The translations under genes were made by a program, and so were the position numbers. From DAOMFB01 sp963721385 (GTDB taxonomy: Bacteria > Acidobacteriota > Thermoanaerobaculia > UBA5066): a stretch of 64,000 nt of DNA. Positions 27,853 through 36,809 of the stretch are shown here, in pieces. The notes under the pieces were generated by a model, which saw nothing but the letters and a program-made list of their open reading frames with translations, made no database searches and had not been told where the DNA came from. Location of the stretch: contig CAVRJB010000001.1 of NCBI GenBank assembly GCA_963721385.1, forward strand, positions 62,001-126,000. Direction: 5' to 3'. How positions within the stretch are numbered: the stretch's first letter is position 1; every line of letters starts with the position of its first letter.

Positions 27853-29422
27853 ATGGGGGGGAGTGCCGCTCTCAGGGTCGTGCTCGTCAAGCCGAGCAAG
27901 TACGGCGTGGACGGGTGCGTCGAGCGGTTCCGCCGCGGCTTCATGCCGAACAGCACCCTGCCGCATCTCAAGAGCCTGACTCTCGCAGCGGAGGCCGGCG
28001 CCGCCTGCGACGTCGTTGCCATCGACGAATACGTCGAGACCGACCTCGGCTACCTGAAGCTGCTCGCAAAGGAGCCCGGGAGACGGACCCTCGTCGCCTT
28101 CGTCGGCGTCCAGAGCCACCAGTTTCACCGGGCGCTCGACCTCGCCGCCTTCGCCCTCCGGAACGGCGTCGAGGGCTGCGTGATCGGCGGGCCGCACCCG
28201 ATGACGTGCGACACGGCCGATGCTGCAGGACCGCGGCGTGTCGTTCTCGCTCTCGGAGGCGGAGGTCGTCTGGCCGAGGATCCTGGACGACGCCCGCAGG
28301 GGAAATCTCCTTCCGGTCTACGGCCGCGACCAACGGTGGGAGCGGGAGCTCTCGCCCCCGGCGCTGATCCCTCCCTCCCGCCGGGACCTGTCGCGGTACG
28401 TCGTCCCGATGCTGGGCGTCTATCCGGCGCGCGGCTGCCCCTTCTCGTGCAACTTCTGCTCGGTGATCAAGATCGCCGGCCAGCGCGTCCGGTCGCAGCC
28501 CGTCGAGACGACGCTCGCGAGCCTCCGGGCGGCCAAGACCGCCGGCGTGAAGGTCGTCATGTTCACGTCCGACAACTTCAACAAGGTGCCGGAGGTCGAG
28601 GAACTGCTCGCCGCGATGATCGAGGAGAAGCTCGAGCTGCCGTTCTTCGCGCAGTGCGACGCGCAGATCCACCGGCAGGAGGAGCTCGTCGAGCTGCTGG
28701 GACGCGCGGGGTGCTTCCAGATGTTCGTCGGCGCCGAGTCGTTCAGCCCGGAGACGCTCCGCGAGGCGCACAAGCTTCACAACGACCCCGGAAAGTACGC
28801 GCGGATCGTGGAGCTCTGCCGGCGGCACGGGATCACGAGCCACTTCTCGAACATCCTCGGCTTCCCGGGCGACACGGAGGAGGGGATCCTCTCCCACCTC
28901 CAGAGGCTCCGGGAGCTCGCCCCCGACGTGGCGTCCTTCTATCTCCTGACTCCGATTCCCGGGACGGAGCAGTACGAGGAGTTCCTCGGCGAGGGGCTCG
29001 TCACCGAGCAGAACCTCGACCGGTTCGATGGCAGCGCGGTCACGTGGCGCCATCCGCGCCTCTCCGCCGATCGGCTCCGGAGCCTCGTCGTCCGGGCCTA
29101 CCGGGAGTTCTACGGTGCGGCTGATGTCGCGTCGAAGTTGGCCGGCGTCGTCCGGCGGACCCGCGATTTTCGGAGAGGGCAGGCGCTCTATGCCGTCTTC
29201 GGCTACTCGGCGCTCTCGCGCCTCGCCGTCCTCTCGGCGACGCACCCGATGGCGGGCGGCGTCGGAAGGGTCCGCCTCGACCGCGCGGAGGACTACGCGG
29301 CGCTCCGGCGGTCGATCTACGGCCTCGACCGCGCGCCGCTGCCGCAGGGGCTTTCCCTCTCGAAGGCGGACGAGGAGAGCAACCGGCGGCCGCGTGCCGC
29401 CGCGGGACCCCAAGTCATCTGA
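27853..29422 (+). CDS. Radical SAM protein of the B12-binding-domain type (one frame break)
   Basis: About 522-residue iron-sulfur enzyme. The radical SAM cluster motif is GCPFSCNFCSV (CxxxCxxC) near residue 195, followed by VMFTSDNFNKV and GAESFSPETL blocks typical of class B/methylthio-like and hopanoid-type B12 radical SAM proteins. The N-terminal 120 residues form a Rossmann-like domain (LRVVLVKPSKYGVDG to VEGCVIGGPHP), but the cobalamin DxHxxG motif is not visible, so B12 may not be bound. One extra G at 28219 must be removed to join CDTA to MLQDRGVSFSL. The reaction cannot be assigned. The small Cys-rich gene lies immediately upstream. Confidence 0.82.
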
Positions 29423-29459
29423 CCCATGGACTCGCCGGCGCTGACGTAGTCTCGTCGCG

Positions 29460-30593
29460 ATGAGGGGTTTCCGGATCGTGTCGTTCTTCGCCACCGTCCT
29501 GACCGTCTGGATCGCGCTTCACGTCTACGTCGTCTGGCGTGTGGCCTCGATCCCGTACGTCGCGACACGTATGCCGCGGAAAGCGCTGATCGCGGCCGCG
29601 GTTCTCCTCGGGTCGAGCTACATCGCGGCCCGGTTCGCGGAGCACTTCGGCGCCGGGCTCCTCGGGCGCGTCCTGGAGTTCGTCGGCTCGAGCTGGATGG
29701 GCGTCCTCTTCCTGACCTTCACCGCACTCCTCCTGGTCGACGTCGTGACCGGCTTCGGATATCTCCTGCCGCGCGCCGCCGGCGAGATGCGGGGCTGGGC
29801 GCTCATCCTTGCGGGCGCACTCTCGGCCATCGCCTTCGTGCAGGGACTCCGGCCGCCGGTCGTTCGCGAACAGGAGGTCCGGCTCCCCGGCCTTCCGGCG
29901 GCGCTCGACGGAACCGCCGTGGTTCTAACGTCGGACCTCCACCTCGGGACGCTGATCGGGGAGCGATGGCTCATGGGCCGGATCGCCCAGATCGACGCGC
30001 TGAAGCCCGATCTCGTCGTCCTCTGCGGCGACATCCTGGAGGGGGACGGGCCGCAGGAGATGAACCTCCTCCCGGTGCTCAAGCGTCTGACCGCGCCACT
30101 GGGCGTCTACGCGGTGACGGGAAACCACGAGTTCTACGCCGGTCTCGAGAAGAGCGTCCGCTTCCTTACGGAGGCGGGCTTCCACGTTCTCCGGGACACG
30201 GCGGTCGAGGTCAAGCCGGGCCTCGTCCTCGCGGGCGTCGACGACCTGACCGCGCGGCGACAGATGGCCAAGAACGGCGACCCGGTGCGGCGTGCGCTCG
30301 AGGGCCGGCCGGCGGGGGCGACGATCTTCCTCTCGCACACGCCGTGGCAGGCGGAGAAGGCGGCCGCGGCGGGCGCCGGGTTGATGGTCTCGGGCCACAC
30401 GCACGCGGGGCAGATCTGGCCTTTCGGCTGGCTCGTCCGGCTGAACTACCGTCTCCTCGAGGGGCGGTACGACGTCGGCGGCCTGCCCGTCATCGTCTGC
30501 CGCGGCACCGGGACGTGGGGTCCGCGGATGCGCCTCTGGCGTCCGAGCGAGATCGTCCGGATCACGCTGAAAAGCGGGGAGCCGGTCCGGTGA
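29460..30593 (+). CDS. Membrane-anchored metallophosphoesterase (YkuE-like)
   Basis: 377 residues. Four N-terminal transmembrane segments (about 5-27, 40-58, 72-92, 105-123) are followed by a calcineurin-like phosphoesterase domain with all metal motifs: SDLHLG, LCGDILEGD, TGNHEFYAG, SHTPWQ and GHTHAGQIWPF. Related proteins hydrolyse lipid or nucleotide phosphodiesters at the membrane (UDP-diacylglucosamine- or YkuE-type); the substrate is not clear here. The TGA overlaps the GTG of the first Ser/Thr kinase gene, coupling their translation. Confidence 0.88.
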   Translation: MRGFRIVSFFATVLTVWIALHVYVVWRVASIPYVATRMPRKALIAAAVLLGSSYIAARFAEHFGAGLLGRVLEFVGSSWMGVLFLTFTALLLVDVVTGFGYLLPRAAGEMRGWALILAGALSAIAFVQGLRPPVVREQEVRLPGLPAALDGTAVVLTSDLHLGTLIGERWLMGRIAQIDALKPDLVVLCGDILEGDGPQEMNLLPVLKRLTAPLGVYAVTGNHEFYAGLEKSVRFLTEAGFHVLRDTAVEVKPGLVLAGVDDLTARRQMAKNGDPVRRALEGRPAGATIFLSHTPWQAEKAAAAGAGLMVSGHTHAGQIWPFGWLVRLNYRLLEGRYDVGGLPVIVCRGTGTWGPRMRLWRPSEIVRITLKSGEPVR

Positions 30594-33241
30594 GCCTCTC
30601 CACGGGGATGAAGCTGGGCCCTTACGAGATCCTCGGACGTCTCGGCGCGGGCGGAATGGGAGAGGTTTTCCGGGCTCGGGACACGAAACTCGACCGGGAC
30701 GTCGCGATCAAGGTCCTTCCCGACGTCCTCGCCGACGACCCGCAGGCGCTCCACCGCTTCCGGCACGAGGCCAAGGTCGTCGCCGCGCTCTCGCACCCGA
30801 ACATCCTCTCGATCTTCGATCTCGGGCAGCAGGAGGGGATCGCCTACGCGGTCATGGAGCTCCTCGAAGGGGAGACGCTCCGCGACAGGTTGCACGCGGG
30901 GCCGATGCGGGTCGAGGAGGTGATGAACGTCGCGCTGCAGATGGCGCGGGGGCTCGCGGCCGCGCACGAAAAGGGAATCGTCCACCGGGACCTGAAGCCC
31001 GAGAACCTCTTCCTCCGGCCCGACGGTCACCTCAAGATCCTCGATTTCGGCCTCGCCAAGCGAACCTCGATGCCGCGCGAGGCGCCGCCGGCGGACCTGC
31101 GGACGACGCTCCTCATGACGGAGCCGGGCGTCGTCCTGGGGACCCTCGGCTACATGTCCCCGGAGCAGGTCGCCGGCGGCCTCGTCGACGCGCGCTCGGA
31201 CATCTTCTCCTTCGGGGCGATCCTCTACGAAATGCTCGCCGGGAAGATGGCGTTCCGCCGGGAGACGCCCCGGCAGACGATGGTCGCGATCCTTCGGGAG
31301 GAACCGCCGACGCTCTCGGCCACGGGACGAAACATCCCGCCCGGGCTCGTTCTCGTGGTCCGCCGATGTCTGGAGAAGGAGCCGGAAGCGCGCTTCGGGT
31401 CGGCGAACGACCTCGTCGAGGCGCTTCAGGCCGTTGCGACCGGTTCCGGCGGCGGCCAGCGCGGCGCTCGCATTCTCACCTCCGGGAGCCGGAGAGCGTT
31501 CACCCTCGCGGGCGCCGGCGCTGTGGTTCTCCTCGCGATCGCGTACGTCCTCTTCCTGCGGCCAGTCCGCGACGACCGGGGTCGGCGCGCGGGCCCGAGG
31601 CGGGTGGCCGTCCTTCCGTTCGAGAATCTTGGCGCCCCGGCCGACGACTACTTCGCGGACGGCATCGCGGACGAGATCCGCGGCAAGCTGACCTCGCTCC
31701 CGGGACTCGAGGTGATCGCCCGCGGCAGCTCGATCCCCTACCGGAAGACGTCGAAGACTCCGGCCGAGATCGCCCGGGAGCTGGGCGTCCGCTATCTCCT
31801 GACGGCGACGGTGCGGTGGGAAAAGGGAGAAGGGAAGGGCCGCGTGAAGGTCAGCCCGGAGCTGGTCGAGATCTCCGGCCCCGGGGCCCCCGCGGTGCGA
31901 TGGCAGCAGCCTTTCGACGCGGAGCTGACCGACGTCTTCCGGGTGCAGTCGGATGTCGCGACCCGCGCCGCGCGGGCTCTCGGTGTCGCGCTCGGCGCCG
32001 GCGACGAAAAGCGCCTCGTCGAGACGCCGACGCGGAATCTCGCCGCTTACGAAGCGTTCCTCCATGGCGAGGAGGTGTCGAAGGCTCTGGGCGTGGGCGA
32101 CCCGCCGACGCTCCGGAAGGCGATCGCCTTTTACGAGGATGCCGTCGCCCTCGACCCCGGATTCGCGCAGGCCTGGGCCCGCCTCGCCCGGGCCTCCGTC
32201 CTTCTCTACGGCGTCAGCACGCCCGCCCCGGCCCTCGCCGAGCGGGCCCGGGAGGCGGCCGAGCGGGCGGTGACGCTGGCTCCCGACCGCCCGGAGGGAT
32301 ACGGGGCGCGCGGGGCGTACCAGAACGCCGTCACGAACGACTACCGCCGGGCGCTCATGGACTATCTCGAGGGGCAGCGGCGGGCCCCCGGCGACGCGGA
32401 CCTTCTCTCCGCCGCGGCCTCGACCGAGATGCGCCTCGGGCGGTGGGCGGCGGCGCTCGATCACCTCCGGGAGGCGGATCGCCTCGATCCGCGCTCCGTC
32501 GTCACGAAACGACGGCTCGGGTTCGTCCTCCTCTATCTCCGGCGTCCCCGCGAGGCGCGAGAGGCGTGCGACCGCGGCCTCGAGATCGCCCCCGCCAACC
32601 TCGCCCTCATCGAATGGAAGGCGATGACCCGTCTCGCCGAGGGGGACCTCGCCGGAGCCCGCGCGGTCGTGGGGGCGACGCCCGCCGAGGTGGAGCCGAC
32701 GGCGCTCGTCGCCTACCTCGCCACCTATCAGGATCTCGTCTGGGTCCTTTCGAAGGAGCAGCAGGACCTTCTCCTCCGCCTGACGCCGGGCGCCTTCGAC
32801 GGGAACCGGGGCGCGTGGGGGATCCACCTCGCGCAGGCGCACGCCCTGCGGGGGGACGCGGCAAACGTGCGGCTTTGCGCGGAGGAAGCGCGAAAGGCGT
32901 ACGAGGAGCAGCTCAAGGAGGCGCCCCGGAACGCCCAGCAGCACACCCTTTACGGCGTGGCGCTCGCGTACCTGGGCCGGAAGGCGGACGCGGTCCGGGA
33001 AGGGGAGCGGGGCGTGGCTCTCCTTCCGGTCTCTCAGGACGCCTACGCGGGCGCCTACATGCAGCACCAGCTGGCCCGGATCCACATCCTCACGGGCGAG
33101 CCGGAAAAAGCCCTCGATCGGCTGGAGCCGCTCCTGACGATTCCCTATTTCCTCTCGCCCGGCTGGCTGAGGATCGACCCGACCTTCGATCCCCTGCGGG
33201 GAAACAGGAGATTCGAGAAACTGGCGGAAGGGAAGAAGTAG
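30590..33241 (+). CDS. Transmembrane Ser/Thr protein kinase with TolB/CadC-like and TPR region
   Basis: 883 residues. N-terminal Hanks-type kinase (about 10-275): LGPYEILGRLGAGGMGEVF glycine loop, VAIKVL Lys, VHRDLKPEN catalytic loop, DFGLAK and GYMSPEQ. One transmembrane helix near 310 (AFTLAGAGAVVLLAIAYVLF). The outer part begins with the VAVLPFENL-to-GIADEI domain seen in CadC/adenylate-cyclase-like proteins, followed by TPR-like helices (ALDPGFAQAWARLARA, ALDHLREADRLDP, AREACDRGLEIAP) to the end. It probably senses an extracytoplasmic signal and phosphorylates cytoplasmic targets. GTG start overlaps the phosphoesterase stop. Paralogous to the kinase at 34419. Confidence 0.93.
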   Translation: MSLSTGMKLGPYEILGRLGAGGMGEVFRARDTKLDRDVAIKVLPDVLADDPQALHRFRHEAKVVAALSHPNILSIFDLGQQEGIAYAVMELLEGETLRDRLHAGPMRVEEVMNVALQMARGLAAAHEKGIVHRDLKPENLFLRPDGHLKILDFGLAKRTSMPREAPPADLRTTLLMTEPGVVLGTLGYMSPEQVAGGLVDARSDIFSFGAILYEMLAGKMAFRRETPRQTMVAILREEPPTLSATGRNIPPGLVLVVRRCLEKEPEARFGSANDLVEALQAVATGSGGGQRGARILTSGSRRAFTLAGAGAVVLLAIAYVLFLRPVRDDRGRRAGPRRVAVLPFENLGAPADDYFADGIADEIRGKLTSLPGLEVIARGSSIPYRKTSKTPAEIARELGVRYLLTATVRWEKGEGKGRVKVSPELVEISGPGAPAVRWQQPFDAELTDVFRVQSDVATRAARALGVALGAGDEKRLVETPTRNLAAYEAFLHGEEVSKALGVGDPPTLRKAIAFYEDAVALDPGFAQAWARLARASVLLYGVSTPAPALAERAREAAERAVTLAPDRPEGYGARGAYQNAVTNDYRRALMDYLEGQRRAPGDADLLSAAASTEMRLGRWAAALDHLREADRLDPRSVVTKRRLGFVLLYLRRPREAREACDRGLEIAPANLALIEWKAMTRLAEGDLAGARAVVGATPAEVEPTALVAYLATYQDLVWVLSKEQQDLLLRLTPGAFDGNRGAWGIHLAQAHALRGDAANVRLCAEEARKAYEEQLKEAPRNAQQHTLYGVALAYLGRKADAVREGERGVALLPVSQDAYAGAYMQHQLARIHILTGEPEKALDRLEPLLTIPYFLSPGWLRIDPTFDPLRGNRRFEKLAEGKK

Positions 33242-33298
33242 GCGGCCTCGCCGACCTCGTGCCGGGCCGGGACGCACGGGCCTCCACCGCAGGCGGCG

Positions 33299-34354
33299 TC
33301 ACTTCGAGACGACGGCTTTCCGGCTCCGAATGAGCGCCCGGAGGCCGAGGGTCGCGAGGGCGAGCGCGACGACCGTAATACCGACGTCCACCGCAACCGG
33401 GAACGGCTCCGCGTCCTGCCCGCCCGCGAGGACCCGGTAGGGGTGCTTCCACGCGCTCCAGGGCGCCGGAGGACGGCCCGTCGAGATCGCCGCGATCTCG
33501 CCGACGAGGCGGGTCAAGGTCTTCACCAACGTCGGCCGCGTCAGGGCGCGGGCGATCTCGGTTTCGATGCGGCGCCGGTCGGCGTCGGAGAAGCGCCCCG
33601 ACACGGAGTCGGCGGCGTGGAATGCGGCGGCCCTTTCGCCGGAGAAGACGCCGAGGATCGTTCTCCCGGGCCAGGCCGCAGCGAGCTTCTCCATCCGCTG
33701 CGCGACGGAATCGAAGCCCTTCGCAGGGTTCAGGACGAGGACGATCGGGTTCCCGGCCTCCCGCGAGGCGCGCTCCACGGCTTCCGAGAGCGCCCGGACG
33801 TCCGACTCTCCGAACGGCGGGTTGCCGTAGACGGGAGCGCCCGGGTCCGCCGGAACGGGCGGGGAGTCGAGATAGGTCTTCGGGAGGCCCGAGAGCGCCC
33901 GGTCGATCCGGTCGACGACCCTGACGAGACCCGGCTCCGGAGCTTCCCTGAAGATCGCGGCGAGGTCGTCGCCCACTCCGGCGGCGGCCTCCTCGAACCC
34001 CGGCGGCGCCCCCGGCCCGAGGAAGACGCGGGCTTCGTGCTCGTTCCCGAAGACGAAGATCGTGGCGAGGCCGTCCCCGACCTCGCGGTCCCTCATCTTC
34101 CAGCGCCGGTAGAGCTCCTGCATGACCTCCTCGAGCGGGCGCCCGTCCGCGCCGGGAAGCGTGTAGACGTAGACCCGGACGAACGGGTGCGACTCCGTCA
34201 GCTTCCGGAGGCGAGCCTCCACGCGCTCGCGGGATTCGGCCGGGAGGAGGCCGGCCCGGTCCGTGACGATCGACTCGGGCGCTGGCGGCGCCGGCCCGCC
34301 GGCGGAGAGCGGCGAGGAAAGCAGGACGCCAAGGAGAACCGGCCGGAGGGTCAC
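33299..34354 (-). CDS. TPM-domain (TPM_phosphatase/YgcG-like) membrane protein
   Basis: 351-residue exported protein with an N-terminal signal (LRPVLLGVLLSSPLSAG) and a single transmembrane helix near the C-terminus (VDVGITVVALALATLGLRAL), so the body faces the periplasm. Residues about 30-160 form the TPM fold: VTDRAGLLPAESRERVEARLRKL, VRVYVYTL, YRRWKMRDREVGDGLATIFVF. A second, weaker copy-like region follows (ALSEAVERASREAGNPIVLVLNP). TPM domains occur in photosystem assembly and acid phosphatase proteins. It lies antisense between two kinase genes and is divergent from the second. Confidence 0.75.
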   Translation of the reverse strand: MTLRPVLLGVLLSSPLSAGGPAPPAPESIVTDRAGLLPAESRERVEARLRKLTESHPFVRVYVYTLPGADGRPLEEVMQELYRRWKMRDREVGDGLATIFVFGNEHEARVFLGPGAPPGFEEAAAGVGDDLAAIFREAPEPGLVRVVDRIDRALSGLPKTYLDSPPVPADPGAPVYGNPPFGESDVRALSEAVERASREAGNPIVLVLNPAKGFDSVAQRMEKLAAAWPGRTILGVFSGERAAAFHAADSVSGRFSDADRRRIETEIARALTRPTLVKTLTRLVGEIAAISTGRPPAPWSAWKHPYRVLAGGQDAEPFPVAVDVGITVVALALATLGLRALIRSRKAVVSK

Positions 34355-34418
34355 CGCGATTTGGCGAGCTTACCCTGCCCGCTCGTCGTCCGGCGGCACC
34401 CGTTAGGATGTGTGTCGG

Positions 34419-36800
34419 ATGTCCGTCCCGGCGGGAACCCGCTTCGGCCCTTACGAGATCCTCGCCCCGCTCGGCGCCGGGGGGATGGGAGAGGTCTACC
34501 GGGCGCGGGACACGCGGCTGGAGCGGGACGTCGCTCTTAAGGTGATCCATTCGCATTTCGCGGCCGACGCCGACCGCCTCTCGCGCTTCGAGCAGGAAGC
34601 CAAGGCGGCAGCCCGGCTGTCCCACCCGAACATCCTTGTCGTTCACGACGTCGGCTCGCAGGAGGGGAACCCTTACATCGTCTCCGAACTTCTGGAAGGA
34701 GCCTCGCTGCGAGAATTGCTCGGCGCGCCGCTGCCGCCGAAGAGGGCCATGGACTACGCGCTGGAGATCGCGGGAGGTCTGTCTGCCGCGCACGAGAAGG
34801 GGATCATCCACCGGGATCTCAAGCCCGAAAACGTCTTCGTCACGAAGGACGGGCGAATCAAGATCCTCGACTTCGGCGTGGCGAAGCTGACGCAGCCGTC
34901 CTCGGGCGGGCCGCTCGACACGGGGGCGACGACGGCCGCAGCCACGGAGCCTGGCGTCGTGTTGGGAACCGTCGGCTACATGTCACCCGAGCAGGTGCAG
35001 GGAAAGCCACTCGACGCGCGGTCGGATCTCTTCTCGCTCGGCGCCGTCCTCTACGAGATGTTGTCGGGGAAGAGGCCGTTCCATCGGGCGACGGCTCCGG
35101 AGACGCTGACGGCAATTCTCCGGGAGGAGCCGCCCGACCTCGCGGAGTTGAACAAGAACATCCCGCCGCAGCTTGAGCGGATCGTCCGGCACTGCCTCGA
35201 GAAGGAGCCGATCCGGCGCTTCCATTCGGCGGGCGACGTCATCTTTGACCTCGAGACGCTTCGCGGCCTCTCCGGGGAGAAGCCGGTGGCCCCAATGTCG
35301 GCGGCGAGAATCTTTCTGCACCGGCACCGCGCGGCGCTGGCCGTCGCCGGGCTGCTCGTCGCTCTCGCTCTCGGGGTCGGCTGGTGGTGGAGGACACAAG
35401 CGGGGCTGGCCGGCGGCCTGAAACGCCTGGCCGTTCTCCCCTTCGAGAATCTCTCCGGCGACCCCGGGCAGGAGTACCTGAGCGACGGGTTGACGCAGGA
35501 GATGATCGCGCAGCTCGGACGGCTGCACCCGGCGAGCCTCAGCGTCATCGCCCGGACGTCCGTCATGCAGTACAAGAAGACGACCAAGCCGATCGACCAG
35601 ATCGGGCGCGAGCTGGGCGTCGACTACGTGCTGGAGGGGAGCGCGCGCCACGAGGCGGGCCGGGTCCGGATCACGGCCGAGCTGATCCAGGTACGGAACC
35701 AGGCACAGCTCTGGGCCGACACCTTCGAGCAGGATCTGGCCGGCATCTCGCCCTCCAGAACGACGTGGCAGGGAAAGTGGCAAAGGCGCTGGCGCTCAAG
35801 CTCCTTCCGGCCGAGCGGGCCCGGCTCGCGACGGCCCGCCCCGTCAATCCGGAGGCTTACGAAGCGTATCTCAAGGGTTTCCACCAATGGCACAAGCTGA
35901 CGCCGGGCGATCTCGAGGCTGCCCAGCGCTACTTCGAGCTGGCGATCGCGAAGGATCCGAATTACGCCCTCGGTTACACGGGAATCGCCCTGGTCTGGCT
36001 CGGCCGCTCGCAATTGGGGTTGATCTCACCCGGCGAGGCCGCAGCCAAAGGGAAGCCAGCGGTCATGAAGGCGCTGGAGCTGGATGACACGGTCGCGGAG
36101 ACCCATTTCACGCTGGCGGGCTTTCGGACATGGAGCGAATGGGATTGGGCGGGCGCGGAGCCGGAGTTCAGGCGCGCGATCGAGCTCAACCCCAGCTTTC
36201 CCGACGCGCCGGCCTACTACTCCCATTTTCTGATGACCCTGGGTCGGCCAGACGAGGCCATGCCGTACGCAAGGCGAGCCCTCGAGCTGGACCCGTTCAA
36301 CCCGCTTATTCACAGTCCTGTACGGCGTGGACCTCTTCTACGTTCGCAGGTACGACGACGCCATCGCGCAGGCCCGCACCGCGCTGAAGACGGCGCCGGA
36401 CGACCCGATCGCCCACGGGGTGCTCTGGTGGGCCTTCAGCGCGAAGGGGATGCACAAAGAGGCCTTCGCCGCGGCGAAAGTCTTCCTGAAACTCTACGAC
36501 GACCGTGACCTGGACGACGCGCTCGAACGCGGCTACAGGGAGGCGGGCTATCAGGGAGCGATGAAACGTGCCGCCGAGGCGTTGATCGTCCACTTTCACA
36601 AGAGCTATGCCAACCCCACGGACATCGCATGCCTCTTTCTCGAGGCCGGCGAGAAGGAAAAGGCCCTCGACTGGCTGGAGAAGGGCTACGAGGTGCGCGA
36701 TCAGAGCATGCCTTACGTCGGACTTCCGATCTACGACAGCGTGCGCGGAGACCCGCGCTTCATCTCGCTGCTTCGCCGGATGAACCTCCCGAAGGGTTGA
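34419..36800 (+). CDS. Transmembrane Ser/Thr protein kinase with TPR sensor (two frame breaks)
   Basis: About 793 residues, same layout as the kinase at 30590: Hanks kinase domain (GPYEILAPLGAGGMGEVY, VALKVI, IHRDLKPENVF, DFGVAK, GYMSPEQ), a transmembrane helix near 300 (AALAVAGLLVALALGVGWWW), a LAVLPFENLSG-to-LTQEMIAQLG domain, then TPR repeats. The frame breaks at about 35751, where one base seems missing between LAGIS and LQNDVAGKVAKALA, and at 36317, where one extra base sits between LIHS and LYGVDLF. Start ATG at 34419 gives MSVPAGTRFGPYEI, matching the next kinase. Its first 90 coding bases are nearly identical to those of the kinase at 36810. Confidence 0.9.
34445..34534 (+). repeat. 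Near-identical 90 bp kinase N-loop repeat, copy 1
   Basis: Matches 36836-36926 with two substitutions and one inserted C. It encodes the glycine-loop region of two adjacent kinases. The synonymous sites are also conserved here, unlike the flanks. Confidence 0.85.
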
Positions 36801-36809
36801 CGTAGACAG

